Assembly (NCBI RefSeq): GCF_947504225.1
Contig: NZ_CANNGT010000003.1
Location: 120,288-184,287, forward strand
Direction: 5' to 3'
Length of the DNA: 64,000 nucleotides
From: Brumimicrobium ulvae
GTDB taxonomy: Bacteria > Bacteroidota > Bacteroidia > Flavobacteriales_D > Crocinitomicaceae
Positions within the stretch are counted from its first letter, which is position 1. Each line of letters starts with the position of its first letter. Below are positions 18,495 to 27,420 of this stretch, one piece after another. The position numbers and the translations under genes were made by a program. The notes beneath the pieces were generated by a model. It did no database searches. It was not told where the DNA came from and saw nothing but the letters and a program-made list of their open reading frames with translations.

Positions 18495-18923
18495 TTACCT
18501 GTTTCTCACTTGTTTATTAATGTATTCGTTGGATTGAATAACAATGATCGTGTTATCGCTCGCATCTAAACGAAAAACACCTTTCTCAATCCCGGGAAAA
18601 GAATACAGTAAAAAATTGAAATCATCAGCTTTAGCTGCTGTTGCAAACTCACTTGGAGTAATTTCATTTTTCATGTATAAGATTTGTGGTAAAACTGGTA
18701 ATTGATTGAATTTCACAATAGCAACCGTATCAATTTTGTACCCTTCTGTTGATTTAATTTTTAGGTACTCAATCAATCCTGGGTTATCCGATATACTTGA
18801 TTGGTATTTTTGATCTCCTAAAAATTCTTTAACAAGTTGATCAGCAGATGGTGATTGGGCGTTTAATTGTATAGAAATAAAAAAAGTAAATAGTAACAAT
18901 GCACACGTTGTTATCTGTTTCAT
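18495..18923 (-). CDS. Small secreted protein upstream of the giant surface gene
   Basis: 142 residues with a clear signal peptide (MKQITTCALLLFTFFISIQLNAQ). The mature part is about 120 residues with no family I recognise. It contains DQLVKEFLGD and a segment FRLDASDNTIIVIQSNEYI near the C-terminus, and has no cysteines after the signal peptide. It ends 38 bases before the giant gene and is on the same strand, so the two are probably cotranscribed. Its function may be linked to that surface protein, for example in export or assembly, but this rests on position only. Confidence 0.75.
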   Translation of the reverse strand: MKQITTCALLLFTFFISIQLNAQSPSADQLVKEFLGDQKYQSSISDNPGLIEYLKIKSTEGYKIDTVAIVKFNQLPVLPQILYMKNEITPSEFATAAKADDFNFLLYSFPGIEKGVFRLDASDNTIIVIQSNEYINKQVRNR

Positions 18924-19155
18924 AAATGTAGTTTTGTGTTTAACAAGCTTTTAACGCTATTCAACTTTTAAAGTTGCTTAGAATTAAGTTTTTATCGATA
19001 AAAAAACATTACATTTTTATGAACAACATGTTAAAAACAATTTCAAAAAACTGATAATCAAGAGGGTTAACCCCTCATTTTATTTGGTGTTTTTTCTGAC
19101 TTTTATTTTAAAATTTTAAAAAATAAAAATAATGACATTTATAAACCTTTAAAAA

Positions 19156-20034
19156 TTAACTAAAAGAACATTTCTCCTTATCTAATTCTGTTTCCACTGT
19201 GTAATGGCTAAATTGATTATCCTTTAATATAGTTTTAACCTTATCTTTTACTTCAATAATCTCATCAAACTTGTTTATATGTTCTAATTTTAAATGTGTC
19301 GTAAATACATGGTTCTCTCCATCTAAAGACCAGCAGTGCGTATGATGCATCGACTGAACGTTGGGGAGATTAATAATTTCTTTTCTTATTTTACTTAAAT
19401 CAATCTCTTTAGGCATTCCTTGTAAAAAGAAATAAAGTGTTTCTTTTAATCGTCCAATTACTCCGTAAAGAATATAAGCTGTAATGGCCAAAGATAAAAT
19501 GGGATCAATATATGGTGTTGGATAAAAATAAATAACTATCGCGGCAATTAAAACAGCAACCCAACCTAAGACGTCTTCTAACATGTGCCAAAACACAACG
19601 CGTTCGTTTAATTTTGTTGAAGACCGCATTCGCAGAACAACAATACCATTAACAATTACCCCAACAACTGCAAAAGCAATCATTCCAAGCGCATCAGAAT
19701 CTTCTGGATAAATAAGTCGATCGATGGCAGCATAAATAACAAATCCGGAACCCACCATCAAAATCAAACTATTAATTAATGCACCTAATAAAGAATATCG
19801 TGCATAACCAAAAGAGAACTTTTTATCGGCTGATTGTTTTGATTTTTTCTCTAGATACCACGCAGAACCTAAGGATAAACTATCGCCTAAATCATGAATT
19901 GCATCAGAAATAATTGCAACACTATTAACGTAAATTCCACCAATAATTTCGAAAATTGAAAAACCTAAATTCATCCAAAAAGCCAGTTTTAGGTTTTTGG
20001 TAGAAGAGTGATCATGCGAATGATTGTGAGCCAT
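19156..20034 (-). CDS. Cation diffusion facilitator (CzcD/ZitB-type metal efflux)
   Basis: 292 residues. The N-terminus is His-rich (MAHNHSHDHSS), followed by six predicted membrane helices and a cytoplasmic C-terminal domain (~205-290). The family's metal site motifs are visible: SDAIHDLGDS in helix 2 (Asp44, His47, Asp51) and HMLEDVLGW in helix 5 (His..Asp). Such proteins export Zn2+ and related ions in exchange for protons across the inner membrane. The gene is monocistronic with its own -7 box at 20068-20075. The exact metal cannot be told from sequence alone. Confidence 0.93.
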   Translation of the reverse strand: MAHNHSHDHSSTKNLKLAFWMNLGFSIFEIIGGIYVNSVAIISDAIHDLGDSLSLGSAWYLEKKSKQSADKKFSFGYARYSLLGALINSLILMVGSGFVIYAAIDRLIYPEDSDALGMIAFAVVGVIVNGIVVLRMRSSTKLNERVVFWHMLEDVLGWVAVLIAAIVIYFYPTPYIDPILSLAITAYILYGVIGRLKETLYFFLQGMPKEIDLSKIRKEIINLPNVQSMHHTHCWSLDGENHVFTTHLKLEHINKFDEIIEVKDKVKTILKDNQFSHYTVETELDKEKCSFS

Positions 20035-20067
20035 AATTAGCTGTATATTATTTATTTTGTCTTATCT

Positions 20068-20075
20068 CAAATATA
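20068..20075 (-). promoter_or_regulatory. -7 promoter box for the CDF transporter gene
   Basis: On the minus strand this reads TATATTTG (TAnnTTTG), 33 bases before the ATG at 20034. No convincing -33 element. Confidence 0.5.
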
Positions 20076-20125
20076 CTTAAAATATGATCAAAAAGAATTG
20101 TAAAAAAACTGTTCAATTGATCGAC

Positions 20126-21748
20126 CTATTCAAACAAAGAAACAAATTCAAATTTTGATCCATCAAACAAACCTTTATCACTTAATTTTAATTGTGGTAT
20201 AACCAACAAAGCACAAAAAGAGAGCGTCATGTAGGGAGAAGTTAATTTCGAGCCTAATTTTTTAGCTCTTTTGTCTAAGAACTCATAAAGCGCGGCAACT
20301 TTCTCACCATCATCTGTTGTCATGATTCCAGCAACTGGTAAACCGAGGACTTCTTCTTCTTTGCCATTGGCTAAAGAAATTCCTCCTTTTTCTTTAATTA
20401 TAAGATTAATGGCCTTTTGTAAGTCAATATCGTTTGTTCCTACCGCAATAATGTTGTGACTGTCATGAGCCACACAAGATGCAATGGCTCCTTCTTTCAA
20501 TCCGAAGTTTTTGATGAATGCCACTGCTGGTTCCGCGTCAAAATAACGATTAACAACAACAACTTTCAGCACATCGTTTTCAACGTCAGCTAAAAGCTCT
20601 CCGTTTTCAGGTTTTATTGTTTGGATTGTTTCTTTGGTTACTAATTGACCGTCTTCCACTACAATTACGCGGACAGTTTCACCAGTTGCAGGTACTTTCA
20701 ATTGTGACAATTCAATAGGTTTACAATTGAAGTTATTAGGCACCTCTGCTTCTACTCTTGGGAATTTCACCTCATCATTTTCAAAAACAATTTTTCCATC
20801 GATAATGGTTTGACTAACATTAAAATCTTTTAAATCCTCAACGATACAGAAGTCAGCTTGATCGCCGATACGCAGTTGCCCCACATCCATTCTATAATGT
20901 TCAATTGGATTCAAACAAGCCGCTTGCAAAACATTAAAAATATCACAGCCTTTTTCAATTGCTCTTGCCACAAGCTTATTAATGTGTCCAACTACAAAAT
21001 CATTAGGATGTTTATCATCGGAACACAACATGATTTCATTTGGATATTCATCAATTAAAGTCCACAATGCATCAAAATTCTTCGCGGCACTTCCTTCACG
21101 TATGAGAATCTTCATTCCGAACTTCAATTTATCAAGCGCTTCTTCTTTAGTAAAACATTCATGATCAGTTTCAATTCCCGCTTCGATATACTTCTTTGCA
21201 TCTTCCCCCCTTAACCCTGGAGCATGTCCATCTACTTTTTTATTCAGGCTCTTGGCCAATTCAATTTTCGCCATCACTGATTCATCTCGAAAAAGCACAC
21301 CAGGGTAGTTCATCATTTCAGCCAAGTAATTCACGCGTGGCAATTTGAACAATTCACGAAGATCTTCTAGGTCTATTTCAGCACCAGCAGTTTCAAAAGT
21401 TGTAGCAGGAACACAAGAAGGCGCACCAAAAAAGAATTTAAAGGGAGTTTGATTTCCATTTTTCACCATGTACTCCACTCCACTTCGTCCCAAAACATTT
21501 CCAATTTCATGCGGATCAGATATCGTAGCAACCGTACCTTGTTTTACCGCTAATCGGGCAAATTCAGAGGGAATTAACATTGAACTTTCAACGTGAACAT
21601 GCGCATCTATAAACCCAGGGAGTATATATTGATTCGGGACATCATTGTGCGGTGTGATTGAATGGATTTTTCCTTTTTCAACTTTCAATATCCCTTTAAT
21701 GATTTGTTTATTCTGTATATCGACTATGTTCCCTTTAAACTCTTGCAT
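20126..21748 (-). CDS. ade: Adenine deaminase
   Basis: 540 residues, amidohydrolase superfamily. It deaminates adenine to hypoxanthine for purine salvage in the cytosol. The metal-binding start of the barrel is PGFIDAHVHVESS (His50, His52), then DPHEIGN (~78-84), HAPGL and CSDDKHPND (the C-terminal catalytic Asp region). A long C-terminal adenine-deaminase domain includes SHNIIAVG, and the protein length is typical. The ATG at 21748 gives a normal N-terminus. It is not coupled to either neighbour. Confidence 0.94.
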   Translation of the reverse strand: MQEFKGNIVDIQNKQIIKGILKVEKGKIHSITPHNDVPNQYILPGFIDAHVHVESSMLIPSEFARLAVKQGTVATISDPHEIGNVLGRSGVEYMVKNGNQTPFKFFFGAPSCVPATTFETAGAEIDLEDLRELFKLPRVNYLAEMMNYPGVLFRDESVMAKIELAKSLNKKVDGHAPGLRGEDAKKYIEAGIETDHECFTKEEALDKLKFGMKILIREGSAAKNFDALWTLIDEYPNEIMLCSDDKHPNDFVVGHINKLVARAIEKGCDIFNVLQAACLNPIEHYRMDVGQLRIGDQADFCIVEDLKDFNVSQTIIDGKIVFENDEVKFPRVEAEVPNNFNCKPIELSQLKVPATGETVRVIVVEDGQLVTKETIQTIKPENGELLADVENDVLKVVVVNRYFDAEPAVAFIKNFGLKEGAIASCVAHDSHNIIAVGTNDIDLQKAINLIIKEKGGISLANGKEEEVLGLPVAGIMTTDDGEKVAALYEFLDKRAKKLGSKLTSPYMTLSFCALLVIPQLKLSDKGLFDGSKFEFVSLFE

Positions 21749-21950
21749 TTAATATTGTTTTAGGTAAAAATAAAAAATCAAAAGCTTTAGTCTATAAATT
21801 TGACAGATTAAATACTTTCTGCTTTTAAACACATATTTATAATTTCTTCTAAAATTATATGAAATGTCATTTCTTGGATTTACTAATAATTAGTTTTATT
21901 TTTACTGAGGCTCAAACAATTAATGAAAGCCCTAACTAAAAACTGATACT

Positions 21951-22289
21951 ATGAAAACACTACAAATCACTCTTGGTCTATTACTTATTTCAAGCTTATT
22001 TGCATTTGACTTGGAAGATTATGAACATGAGAAGTTCATCGGAACATACGGACATAAAGCCAGTTATGCGATAATTATCAATCCCGATATGACCTTCACT
22101 TATATTGACAACACAAACAATAAGAACATAAGTATATCAGGAAAATGGGAGTATAAAGGCAAAGAAATCCACCTAAAAAGCAATTCAAGATCTAAAATAA
22201 GATCCAAATGGACCTTGATTAATAAAGACTCCTGTTTGAAATCTAAAAAAGGTTTTACCTATTATACATTGTGTAGGAATTGTGATTGA
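21951..22289 (+). CDS. Small secreted hypothetical protein
   Basis: 112 residues with a signal peptide (MKTLQITLGLLLISSLFAF). The mature part has a short beta-rich look: FIGTYGHKASYAIIINPDMTFTY, then GKWEYKGKEIHLKS. This resembles the small lipocalin-like or copper-resistance-type barrels that recur in Bacteroidota, where a W-x-Y-x-G-x-x-I-x-L strand follows a T-F-x-Y strand. Four cysteines lie near the C-terminus or in its approach (DSCLKS, YTLCRNC). I do not recognise a specific family. A TAnnTTTG match (TAAATTTG, 21795-21802) lies about 150 bases upstream and may be its promoter. Confidence 0.7.
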   Translation: MKTLQITLGLLLISSLFAFDLEDYEHEKFIGTYGHKASYAIIINPDMTFTYIDNTNNKNISISGKWEYKGKEIHLKSNSRSKIRSKWTLINKDSCLKSKKGFTYYTLCRNCD

Positions 22290-22413
22290 ACTAAAAATAA
22301 CACTCCAATAATTGAAATATAATCATTTCCTTTTCTCCAAATAAAAGATCGCTTCCAATAATTAATTGGAATTTCAGTCGTGATTAATAATTATTCCTCA
22401 AAAGAAACAGGTT

Positions 22414-22809
22414 CTAATCACGGTTTTCGCATCCACAAGCTGTGAGGAGTACGGATCCAAAATCACTTTTCGTAGTGGACTCATGCCCGGGCCCTACTTT
22501 TTCTTTTTTATAAAAGACTAGGTTGCATCCATCTTCTTTCGTTTCTAGGCCAAAAGTAACAGTATATTTATACCCATCACGTCCATAGGACTTCGAAACT
22601 TCCCCATGGTCAAAAATTACCGTTGCATCCTTTGGTGAAATCTGAATTGGCAAACCTAAATCGGAAGAAAAAGCAGAAAGCGCGCCCAATAAATCTTGTC
22701 GGCAAGCATCATTTTTAGTATTTTCTGTAATTTTTTCGTCTGGAAAAGAACATGATATTAAGCTACTCATCACGCAAAACAAAATTAATGTCATAGGGCT
22801 TCTTGTCAT
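22414..22809 (-). CDS. Small putative lipoprotein
   Basis: 131 residues. The N-terminus is hydrophobic with a lipobox (LISC at 17-20), predicting an acylated Cys after cleavage by signal peptidase II. The rest is short, with a patterned segment IQISPKDATVIFDHGEVSKSY and a CGCENRD end. The Cys residues (ACRQDLL, GCNLVF, ACGCE) could form disulfides in the periplasm or at the surface. I recognise no family and no partner gene. Confidence 0.7.
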   Translation of the reverse strand: MTRSPMTLILFCVMSSLISCSFPDEKITENTKNDACRQDLLGALSAFSSDLGLPIQISPKDATVIFDHGEVSKSYGRDGYKYTVTFGLETKEDGCNLVFYKKEKVGPGHESTTKSDFGSVLLTACGCENRD

Positions 22810-22885
22810 AGTGTTTTCATTTTATAGCAAGTTAATTAAATCAAAGAACCTAGACTTAAAAAAAAAAGATTCTTTTCAATCTATT

Positions 22886-22919
22886 AAAAAAAGGCCGATC
22901 ACCGCAGTGTCGACCTTTT
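22886..22919 (-). terminator. Terminator of the M3 peptidase gene
   Basis: On the minus strand AAAAGGTCGA (22919-22910) pairs with TCGGCCTTTT (22898-22889) with one wobble and continues into a T tract. It sits about 90 bases past the stop at 23010. Confidence 0.7.
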
Positions 22920-23009
22920 GAATTTTAAGTTTAACCAAAACGTTTCTCTGAACAGCATTCTTTTAACAACTAAAGCATCTGCTCTTCGCTCACAGTTTTC
23001 CTTTATATA

Positions 23010-25133
23010 CTAATTCAAACCTCTGGCTTTAATCATCGGTGCAATTTCTGGTGCTCTTCCGCTCCAATCCTTGTACATTGCATCATAGTCTAAAGTGTTT
23101 CCAACTGAAAGAACCATATCTCTATAGTGTTGACCATTCTCTCTGGTCATTCCTCCATTCTCTTTAAACCATTGGTAGGCATCATGATGTAACATTTCTG
23201 TCCATAGGTAAGAATAATATCCAGCAGCATATCCACCACTAAATACATGAGCAAAATAGCTAGAACTGTATCTTGGTTTAACCGCATGAACCTTATCTAA
23301 ACCATATTTGTTCAACATCGTTTTTTCGAATGTTTTCACATCAGTAATTTCACCTTGCGAAGAAATGGTATGCCATGCAAAATCAATATTTGATGAAGCT
23401 AAATTTTCTGTCAAACCATAACCTTGATTAAAAGTTCCTGCAGCTTGGATCTTATCTAAAAGCTCAGTTGGAATTACTTTTCCAGTTTGATAATGCAATG
23501 CATAATTATTTAAAACCTCAGGTTCTGTCGCCCAACTCTCATTTAACTGCGACGGGAATTCAACAAAATCTCTTGCAACCGCTGTTCCGGATAAACTAGG
23601 ATACTTTTGATTGGCAAAGAAACCATGTAAAGCATGACCAAATTCATGGAACATTGTAATGGCATTATCAAAACTCAATAAAGTAGGCTCACCGTCTGCT
23701 GGCTTTGGATAATTACACACATTGTAAATCACAGGCTTTGTTCCAAAAAGGTGCGATTGATCAACGAAATTACTCATCCATGCTCCTCCTCTTTTACTCT
23801 CTCTAGAATAAAAATCTGCATAAAACAATCCTAATTCAGAACCGTCTTCTTCAAAAACCTCATACACCAAAACATCTTCATGGTATACCGGAATATCATC
23901 TCTCTTCTTAAATGTTATTCCATATAGTTTTTCTGCTGCATAAAACACTCCGTTTTCCAAAACAGACATCATTTCAAAATAAGGCTTGATCTCATTTTCA
24001 TCTAAGTCATACTTTGCCTTACGTACTTTTTCTGCATAATAATTCCAATCCCAAGGCTCTAAATCACCTTTGATTCCATCTGCGTGCATCATTTCTTCAA
24101 TCATCTTAGATTCTTCTTGCGCTTTTTCAATTGCTGCTGGAATTAAGCCATCAAAGAAATTACGGACATTATCCTTATTTTTAATCATCGTTTTTTGAAG
24201 GCTCCAATCGGCATAAGTTTCAAAACCTAACAATTGTGCTTTTTCAAGACGTAAAGTCGCCAATTTCATCACTAGGTCTTCCGTATTGTTTTTTTCACCA
24301 CTTGTTCTGTTCCAAGCATTTTCAAAAACTTTTTGACGTGTAGCTCTGTTTGACAATGAACTCAACAAAGGTTGTTGTGTGGTGTTCAGGATAGGAATCC
24401 TATAAGCGCCATCTTCAGTTTTTAGTGAGGCCAAAGTAGATTCACTCAATCCTTCTAATTCTTTTTTATCTGTGATGATTAACGCCCCCTCATTGGTTGC
24501 TGCCAAAAGTGTTTTTCCAAATTCTGCTGTCAAGGAAGCTAAGTTTGAATTAATTTCTTTCAACTTTTCCTTCTCCTCAGTGCTTAAATTTGCTCCTGCA
24601 ACAACAAAGTCTTTGTAGTATTCTTCGAGTAGTTTTTCTGATTCTGCGTCTAGTGACAAAGTCGCTTTTTGGTCATGCAGCTTTTTAATGCGCTCAAACA
24701 ATGCTGAATTCAGATAAATTTCATCGTTCAACTCCGAAAATAATGGCGCTAACTTTTGATTTAATGCCTGCAAAGTATCATTGGTGTGTGCACCCGTTAA
24801 AGCATAAAACACATTTGCTGCACGACTCAATTGTTCACCACTTTTTTCCAAAGCAACCAAGGTATTTTCGAACGTCGGTTCTTCTTCTTGATCGATGATT
24901 TTCTCAATATGCGCTCTTTTCACACGAATTCCTTCCATAATGGCAGGCTCAAAATGTTCATTTTTAATCTGGGTAAAATCCGGTGCCAGGTAAGGCAATT
25001 CACTCACCATTACCAATGGATTATCTGAAAATTCTTCATTCATGTTTTCTGATGTTCTTTTTTCATTCGCTTGATCGCCACAACTCGAAAGTCCGACAGC
25101 CAAAGCAAACAGGATTAAACTTGTTTTTTTCAT
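23010..25133 (-). CDS. M3 family metallopeptidase lipoprotein (Dcp/oligopeptidase-like)
   Basis: 707 residues. The lipobox LSSC (Cys18) predicts an outer- or inner-membrane lipoprotein facing the periplasm. The zinc motif HEFGHALHG starts at residue 496 (His496, Glu497, His500), within the family's F-H-E-F-G-H-A-L-H block. Downstream are FVEFPSQLNESW and SSYFAHVFSGGYAAGYYSYLW, matching the dipeptidyl carboxypeptidase branch. M3 enzymes degrade short peptides, so a periplasmic Dcp-like enzyme would recycle peptides taken up for nutrition. Full length, single gene with its own terminator. Confidence 0.93.
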   Translation of the reverse strand: MKKTSLILFALAVGLSSCGDQANEKRTSENMNEEFSDNPLVMVSELPYLAPDFTQIKNEHFEPAIMEGIRVKRAHIEKIIDQEEEPTFENTLVALEKSGEQLSRAANVFYALTGAHTNDTLQALNQKLAPLFSELNDEIYLNSALFERIKKLHDQKATLSLDAESEKLLEEYYKDFVVAGANLSTEEKEKLKEINSNLASLTAEFGKTLLAATNEGALIITDKKELEGLSESTLASLKTEDGAYRIPILNTTQQPLLSSLSNRATRQKVFENAWNRTSGEKNNTEDLVMKLATLRLEKAQLLGFETYADWSLQKTMIKNKDNVRNFFDGLIPAAIEKAQEESKMIEEMMHADGIKGDLEPWDWNYYAEKVRKAKYDLDENEIKPYFEMMSVLENGVFYAAEKLYGITFKKRDDIPVYHEDVLVYEVFEEDGSELGLFYADFYSRESKRGGAWMSNFVDQSHLFGTKPVIYNVCNYPKPADGEPTLLSFDNAITMFHEFGHALHGFFANQKYPSLSGTAVARDFVEFPSQLNESWATEPEVLNNYALHYQTGKVIPTELLDKIQAAGTFNQGYGLTENLASSNIDFAWHTISSQGEITDVKTFEKTMLNKYGLDKVHAVKPRYSSSYFAHVFSGGYAAGYYSYLWTEMLHHDAYQWFKENGGMTRENGQHYRDMVLSVGNTLDYDAMYKDWSGRAPEIAPMIKARGLN

Positions 25134-25312
25134 CTCAATACAGCTTTACTTTTTTTTATATTTTCCCTAAAGATAGTAAAAAGCAACACTCAAAGAACAT
25201 TGAAATAATCTCCTACTATTCTTCACAGGATATTCCAAGAATATTTTCTATCTTTTTAGTCCAAAGAACCAGAAAAAAGTAAGTATCTTTCCCCGTTAAA
25301 AACAACAAAGTA

Positions 25313-25903
25313 ATGACCAAGTACATCTCTTTCCTTACCTCTGCCCTGCTGCTCTTCTCGTGTCAATCCACAAAAGAAAGTAATGACAAGGAGGTGTACA
25401 GTTATTTAGAGCTTTGCTTTGAAGATTATTATTTAAATTATGATGTTGAAGTTACGCCTTTGCTCAATCAGTTTGAATTGCATTTATTGGAAGAAGGCCA
25501 TTTATCCGATACCACAGGTCAAGCCTACAAAGCACTCTTTAGTTCTTTAGACAGTACTGATTACTTCAATCCTCCATTAAAAAAAGAGGACTTCAATAAT
25601 ACAATTCTTTATAAGAGTCCTTCAGACATCATGGCTTGTGCGACAACTGTTTTTTCAATTGATTCATCAGCGGTTTTGAACACCCAATTCTCGAAAATAG
25701 CCAAAGAAATCAGTGACAAAATCACCAATGAAGAGGAAATTTCAATTCATTACTTCTTCAATATATACCAAACCCGATTAAGCAATGCAGAAATAAGAAT
25801 GCCTTATGTTAAGCAGTCAATCTTACTTTTGCTCTACCGATGGTATTTTAAAAGTAAATACGACAGGGAAATCCAAATAAAGGAAACACATAGAATCGAG
25901 TAG
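25313..25903 (+). CDS. Hypothetical lipoprotein
   Basis: 196 residues. The lipobox LFSC (Cys17) after a short hydrophobic N-terminus predicts a lipoprotein. The body is mostly helical-looking with many acidic residues (SKESNDKEVYSYLELCFEDYYLNYDVE) and no motif I can place. It is transcribed divergently from the M3 peptidase gene. A weak -7 candidate (TATCTTTC) lies at 25284-25291. Confidence 0.72.
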   Translation: MTKYISFLTSALLLFSCQSTKESNDKEVYSYLELCFEDYYLNYDVEVTPLLNQFELHLLEEGHLSDTTGQAYKALFSSLDSTDYFNPPLKKEDFNNTILYKSPSDIMACATTVFSIDSSAVLNTQFSKIAKEISDKITNEEEISIHYFFNIYQTRLSNAEIRMPYVKQSILLLLYRWYFKSKYDREIQIKETHRIE

Positions 25904-25959
25904 TCTTAATTTAAATGGTCAATTTTCAGATTCACCTTCCTATTTCAATTCAATAAGCT

Positions 25960-25967
25960 TATCTTTG
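25960..25967 (+). promoter_or_regulatory. -7 promoter box for the 25984-32496 gene run
   Basis: TATCTTTG matches TAnnTTTG, 16 bases before the ATG at 25984, giving a leader of only about ten bases. Confidence 0.6.
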
Positions 25968-25983
25968 TTCAAAAATTTACATT

Positions 25984-26826
25984 ATGAGACTCGCTCAAAT
26001 AGCTAGAAAATTAAAAGTAAAATCAACTGAAGTAGTCGCTTTTATTGAGCAAAAATTTGAGGTTCAAATCCCACACGCTCCAAACACTAAAATTCCTGAT
26101 GAATTTGTTGGTGAAATTTTAAATCATTTCGCTCCAACTGAGATTGAAAACCATGTCGTTGAAGAAACTGAAAAAGAAGTACTTCCTTCAAAGGAATTAA
26201 AAGAGGAAGAAACGATTCAAACTCAAGAAGAACTAATTAAGGAATCAGCTGTAGAGTCAGTATTGGAAGCTAAAAAGGAAATACATGACGAGTCTCACCC
26301 TGAAGAAAGCACCCAAGAAACAGTAGAACTCAACATTGAAGACGGTGTAATTAAAGCACCAAAAGTGGAGGTTGAAGGAGTGAAAGTCATTGGAAAAATT
26401 GATTTACCATCTGATCGAGCTGAAGAAACAGAAGAAGATAAGCCGGAGGACGAAGAAACAACTGAAACAGAAACTTTAGGAGAACCTATAAACGAAGCAA
26501 ATAAAGAGGTTCAAACTCCTAAGCCAAAAAAGAAAAGTAAAAAATCGAGTCCGAAAAAGAAATCTAAAAATCAGCTCACCTACGAAGAGGAAAAACTCAA
26601 AGCTCAAGAAGCCTACAAACAAGAGTTAGAAAAGAAAAAGAAACTCGAAAAACAAAAGAAGAAAGAGAATTACGAGCGTTTGATGAAGGAGCGGTCGGCA
26701 CAAAAGCCAAAAAAGAAGTCCAGTAAAAAGAAAGCTCAACAGAAGGTGCAAAAAAGACAGGAAGAAAAAAAGCAAGAAGCTCCAAAGTCTTTATGGGGAC
26801 GTTTTATTTATTGGCTTAACCACTAA
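25984..26826 (+). CDS. Lys/Glu-rich protein with IF2 N-terminal-like domain
   Basis: 280 residues. The first ~50 (MRLAQIARKLKVKSTEVVAF, then HAPNTKIPDEFVGEIL) resemble the small helical IF2_N module at the start of Bacteroidota translation initiation factor IF2. The rest lacks a GTPase domain. It has an acidic middle (~55-165), a Pro/Lys-rich patch (PKPKKKSKKSSPKKKSK), and a charged coiled-coil-like C-terminus. It ends with a short hydrophobic LWGRFIYWLNH. It may bind RNA or the ribosome; that is inference. The gene is four bases from the DUF4268 gene and heads a long plus-strand run. Confidence 0.8.
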   Translation: MRLAQIARKLKVKSTEVVAFIEQKFEVQIPHAPNTKIPDEFVGEILNHFAPTEIENHVVEETEKEVLPSKELKEEETIQTQEELIKESAVESVLEAKKEIHDESHPEESTQETVELNIEDGVIKAPKVEVEGVKVIGKIDLPSDRAEETEEDKPEDEETTETETLGEPINEANKEVQTPKPKKKSKKSSPKKKSKNQLTYEEEKLKAQEAYKQELEKKKKLEKQKKKENYERLMKERSAQKPKKKSSKKKAQQKVQKRQEEKKQEAPKSLWGRFIYWLNH

Positions 26827-26829
26827 TTC

Positions 26830-27294
26830 ATGTTTTCGAAGGAAGAACGCAAGGCTTTAAACGCTGCATTTTGGACCCGATTCAAAGAAAAAGCAGGAGT
26901 TAATAAAGGCGCAAATGGAAAGCGCATCAATTGGGTGAACTACCCAACACGTGTAAAACAAATTTACATTCGCTTGCATGCTGATACTAAAATCGCACGT
27001 TTTTCTATAGACCTACAAGATAAAGATGAAGGTGTTCGCATGCTTGTTTGGGAACAATTTGAAGAACTTAAAAAAGTGCTCGAGGAAGAAATGATTGTTC
27101 CAGGTGTTTGGGAAGAACTTGCGTACAATGCTGCTGGACAACCCATTTCAAGAATTTCTTGGACCCTTGATCAAGTAAATATTTACAAGAAAGAGGACCA
27201 TCAAAAAATATATGATTTCTTCATTCCTTTACTCGTTCGATTTGATCGATTTTATTCAACTTACGATGACATTCTAATTGGCTTATTGAAGTAG
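26830..27294 (+). CDS. DUF4268 domain protein
   Basis: 154 residues. The pattern FWTRFKEKAGVNKGANGKRINWVNYPTRV..IYIRL..ARFSIDLQ is that of DUF4268, a small alpha/beta domain found alone or at the end of restriction-associated proteins. Here it is standalone and complete. No catalytic residues are known to me. It starts four bases after the IF2-N-like gene, so they are surely cotranscribed, but nothing in the sequence shows a shared function. Confidence 0.82.
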   Translation: MFSKEERKALNAAFWTRFKEKAGVNKGANGKRINWVNYPTRVKQIYIRLHADTKIARFSIDLQDKDEGVRMLVWEQFEELKKVLEEEMIVPGVWEELAYNAAGQPISRISWTLDQVNIYKKEDHQKIYDFFIPLLVRFDRFYSTYDDILIGLLK

Positions 27295-27420
27295 GCCAGC
27301 ATCAGCTTGAAAAATATTGGTGAAAACGATGTATATAAGAAACAAAACCGAGAATTTCTTGTAAAAATCGGTCTAAAATCAGCTATTTCGATTATTTTTA
27401 ACCCACAATATTTTTATACC

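Noticed and set aside
27307-27420. Upstream TTG extension of the acyl-CoA carboxylase beta gene
   Set aside because: The 38 added residues do not resemble the family; the ATG at 27421 fits it.
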